Source of the DNA: Aliidiomarina sp.
GTDB taxonomy: Bacteria > Pseudomonadota > Gammaproteobacteria > Enterobacterales > Alteromonadaceae
Reading direction: 5' to 3'
Assembly: GCF_022565475.1 (NCBI RefSeq)
Contig: NZ_JAIUMR010000004.1
Location: 111,530-175,529 of the forward strand
Length of the DNA stretch: 64,000 nt
Part shown: in pieces, positions 63,987-64,000 of the stretch
Numbering within the stretch: the first letter of the stretch is position 1
Layout: each line of letters opens with the position of its first letter
Notes under the pieces: generated by a model
What the model was told of the DNA's origin: nothing
The model's database searches: none
What the model saw: only the letters and a program-made list of their open reading frames with translations
Program-made: the position numbers and the translations under genes

Positions 63987-64000
63987 GCATTCGTCTCCGC

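Overview
This window looks like a chromosomal segment of a marine gammaproteobacterium. The best guess is Alteromonadales, Idiomarinaceae (Idiomarina, Pseudidiomarina or Aliidiomarina). That is an inference from three things: gammaproteobacterial orthologues throughout (AmpD, AmpE, PdhR, AcnB, Mdh, ArgR, ObgE, all close in length to the E. coli proteins), the order pilC-pilB-pilA / nadC / ampD-ampE / pdhR-aceE-aceF-lpdA, and an unusual number of secreted peptidases. There is no prophage, integron, IS element, rRNA, tRNA or CRISPR array. The only mobile-type module is a small toxin-antitoxin pair.

Layout. 1-3.7 kb, minus strand: type IV pilus assembly genes (pilC cut by the window edge, a compact pilB-like ATPase, pilA), then nadC and a membrane-anchored retropepsin-like protease. 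3.7-12 kb, plus strand: ampD-ampE, then pdhR-aceE-aceF-lpdA (pyruvate dehydrogenase), whose promoter lies between two PdhR-type operators. 12-21 kb: a small lipoprotein, ribA, an M13 peptidase lipoprotein, a DinJ/YafQ-type toxin-antitoxin pair with its own palindromic operator, an NRAMP-family transporter with altered metal-site motifs, and a large metzincin protease. 20.7-27 kb: a copper/heavy-metal efflux cluster (CopL-like Cys/His-rich protein, CusB-like adaptor, large CusA-like RND pump). 27-34 kb: a membrane-anchored glycerophosphodiester phosphodiesterase, ogt, a lipoprotein, and a second RND pump with its lipoprotein adaptor, divergent from a LysR regulator.

35-40 kb: chrA, then a tightly packed five-gene run: a duplicated-DUF1538 membrane protein, a PII-like protein, a two-CBS protein, a YqiA-type esterase and a Nudix hydrolase. 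The first three look like an uncharacterised transporter with its own ligand sensors and are the best candidate here for an undescribed system. 40-51 kb: acnB, an S10 carboxypeptidase, a glycosyltransferase, a DyP-peroxidase-like protein that appears to lack the catalytic GXXDG Asp, argR, mdh, a small membrane protein and a TPR gene that appears frameshifted. 51-64 kb: ispB, divergent from rplU-rpmA-obgE; folA; a secreted alpha/beta hydrolase with an ABC-2 exporter; an FAD oxidoreductase; a GNAT acetyltransferase with a Cys-rich tail; then, on the minus strand, folE2, adenosine kinase and ahcY. The last two form an S-adenosylhomocysteine recycling pair.

Central metabolism is strongly represented (PDH complex, aconitase B, malate dehydrogenase). 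It sits beside peptide-degrading enzymes (M13, metzincin, S10, S33-like), which suits an organism that lives on protein and amino acids. Between genes there are clear intrinsic terminators and three large imperfect inverted-repeat elements (about 15.70-15.81, 16.56-16.69 and 60.26-60.52 kb) that no gene explains. Function calls rest on recognition of family motifs by eye. No database search was run.
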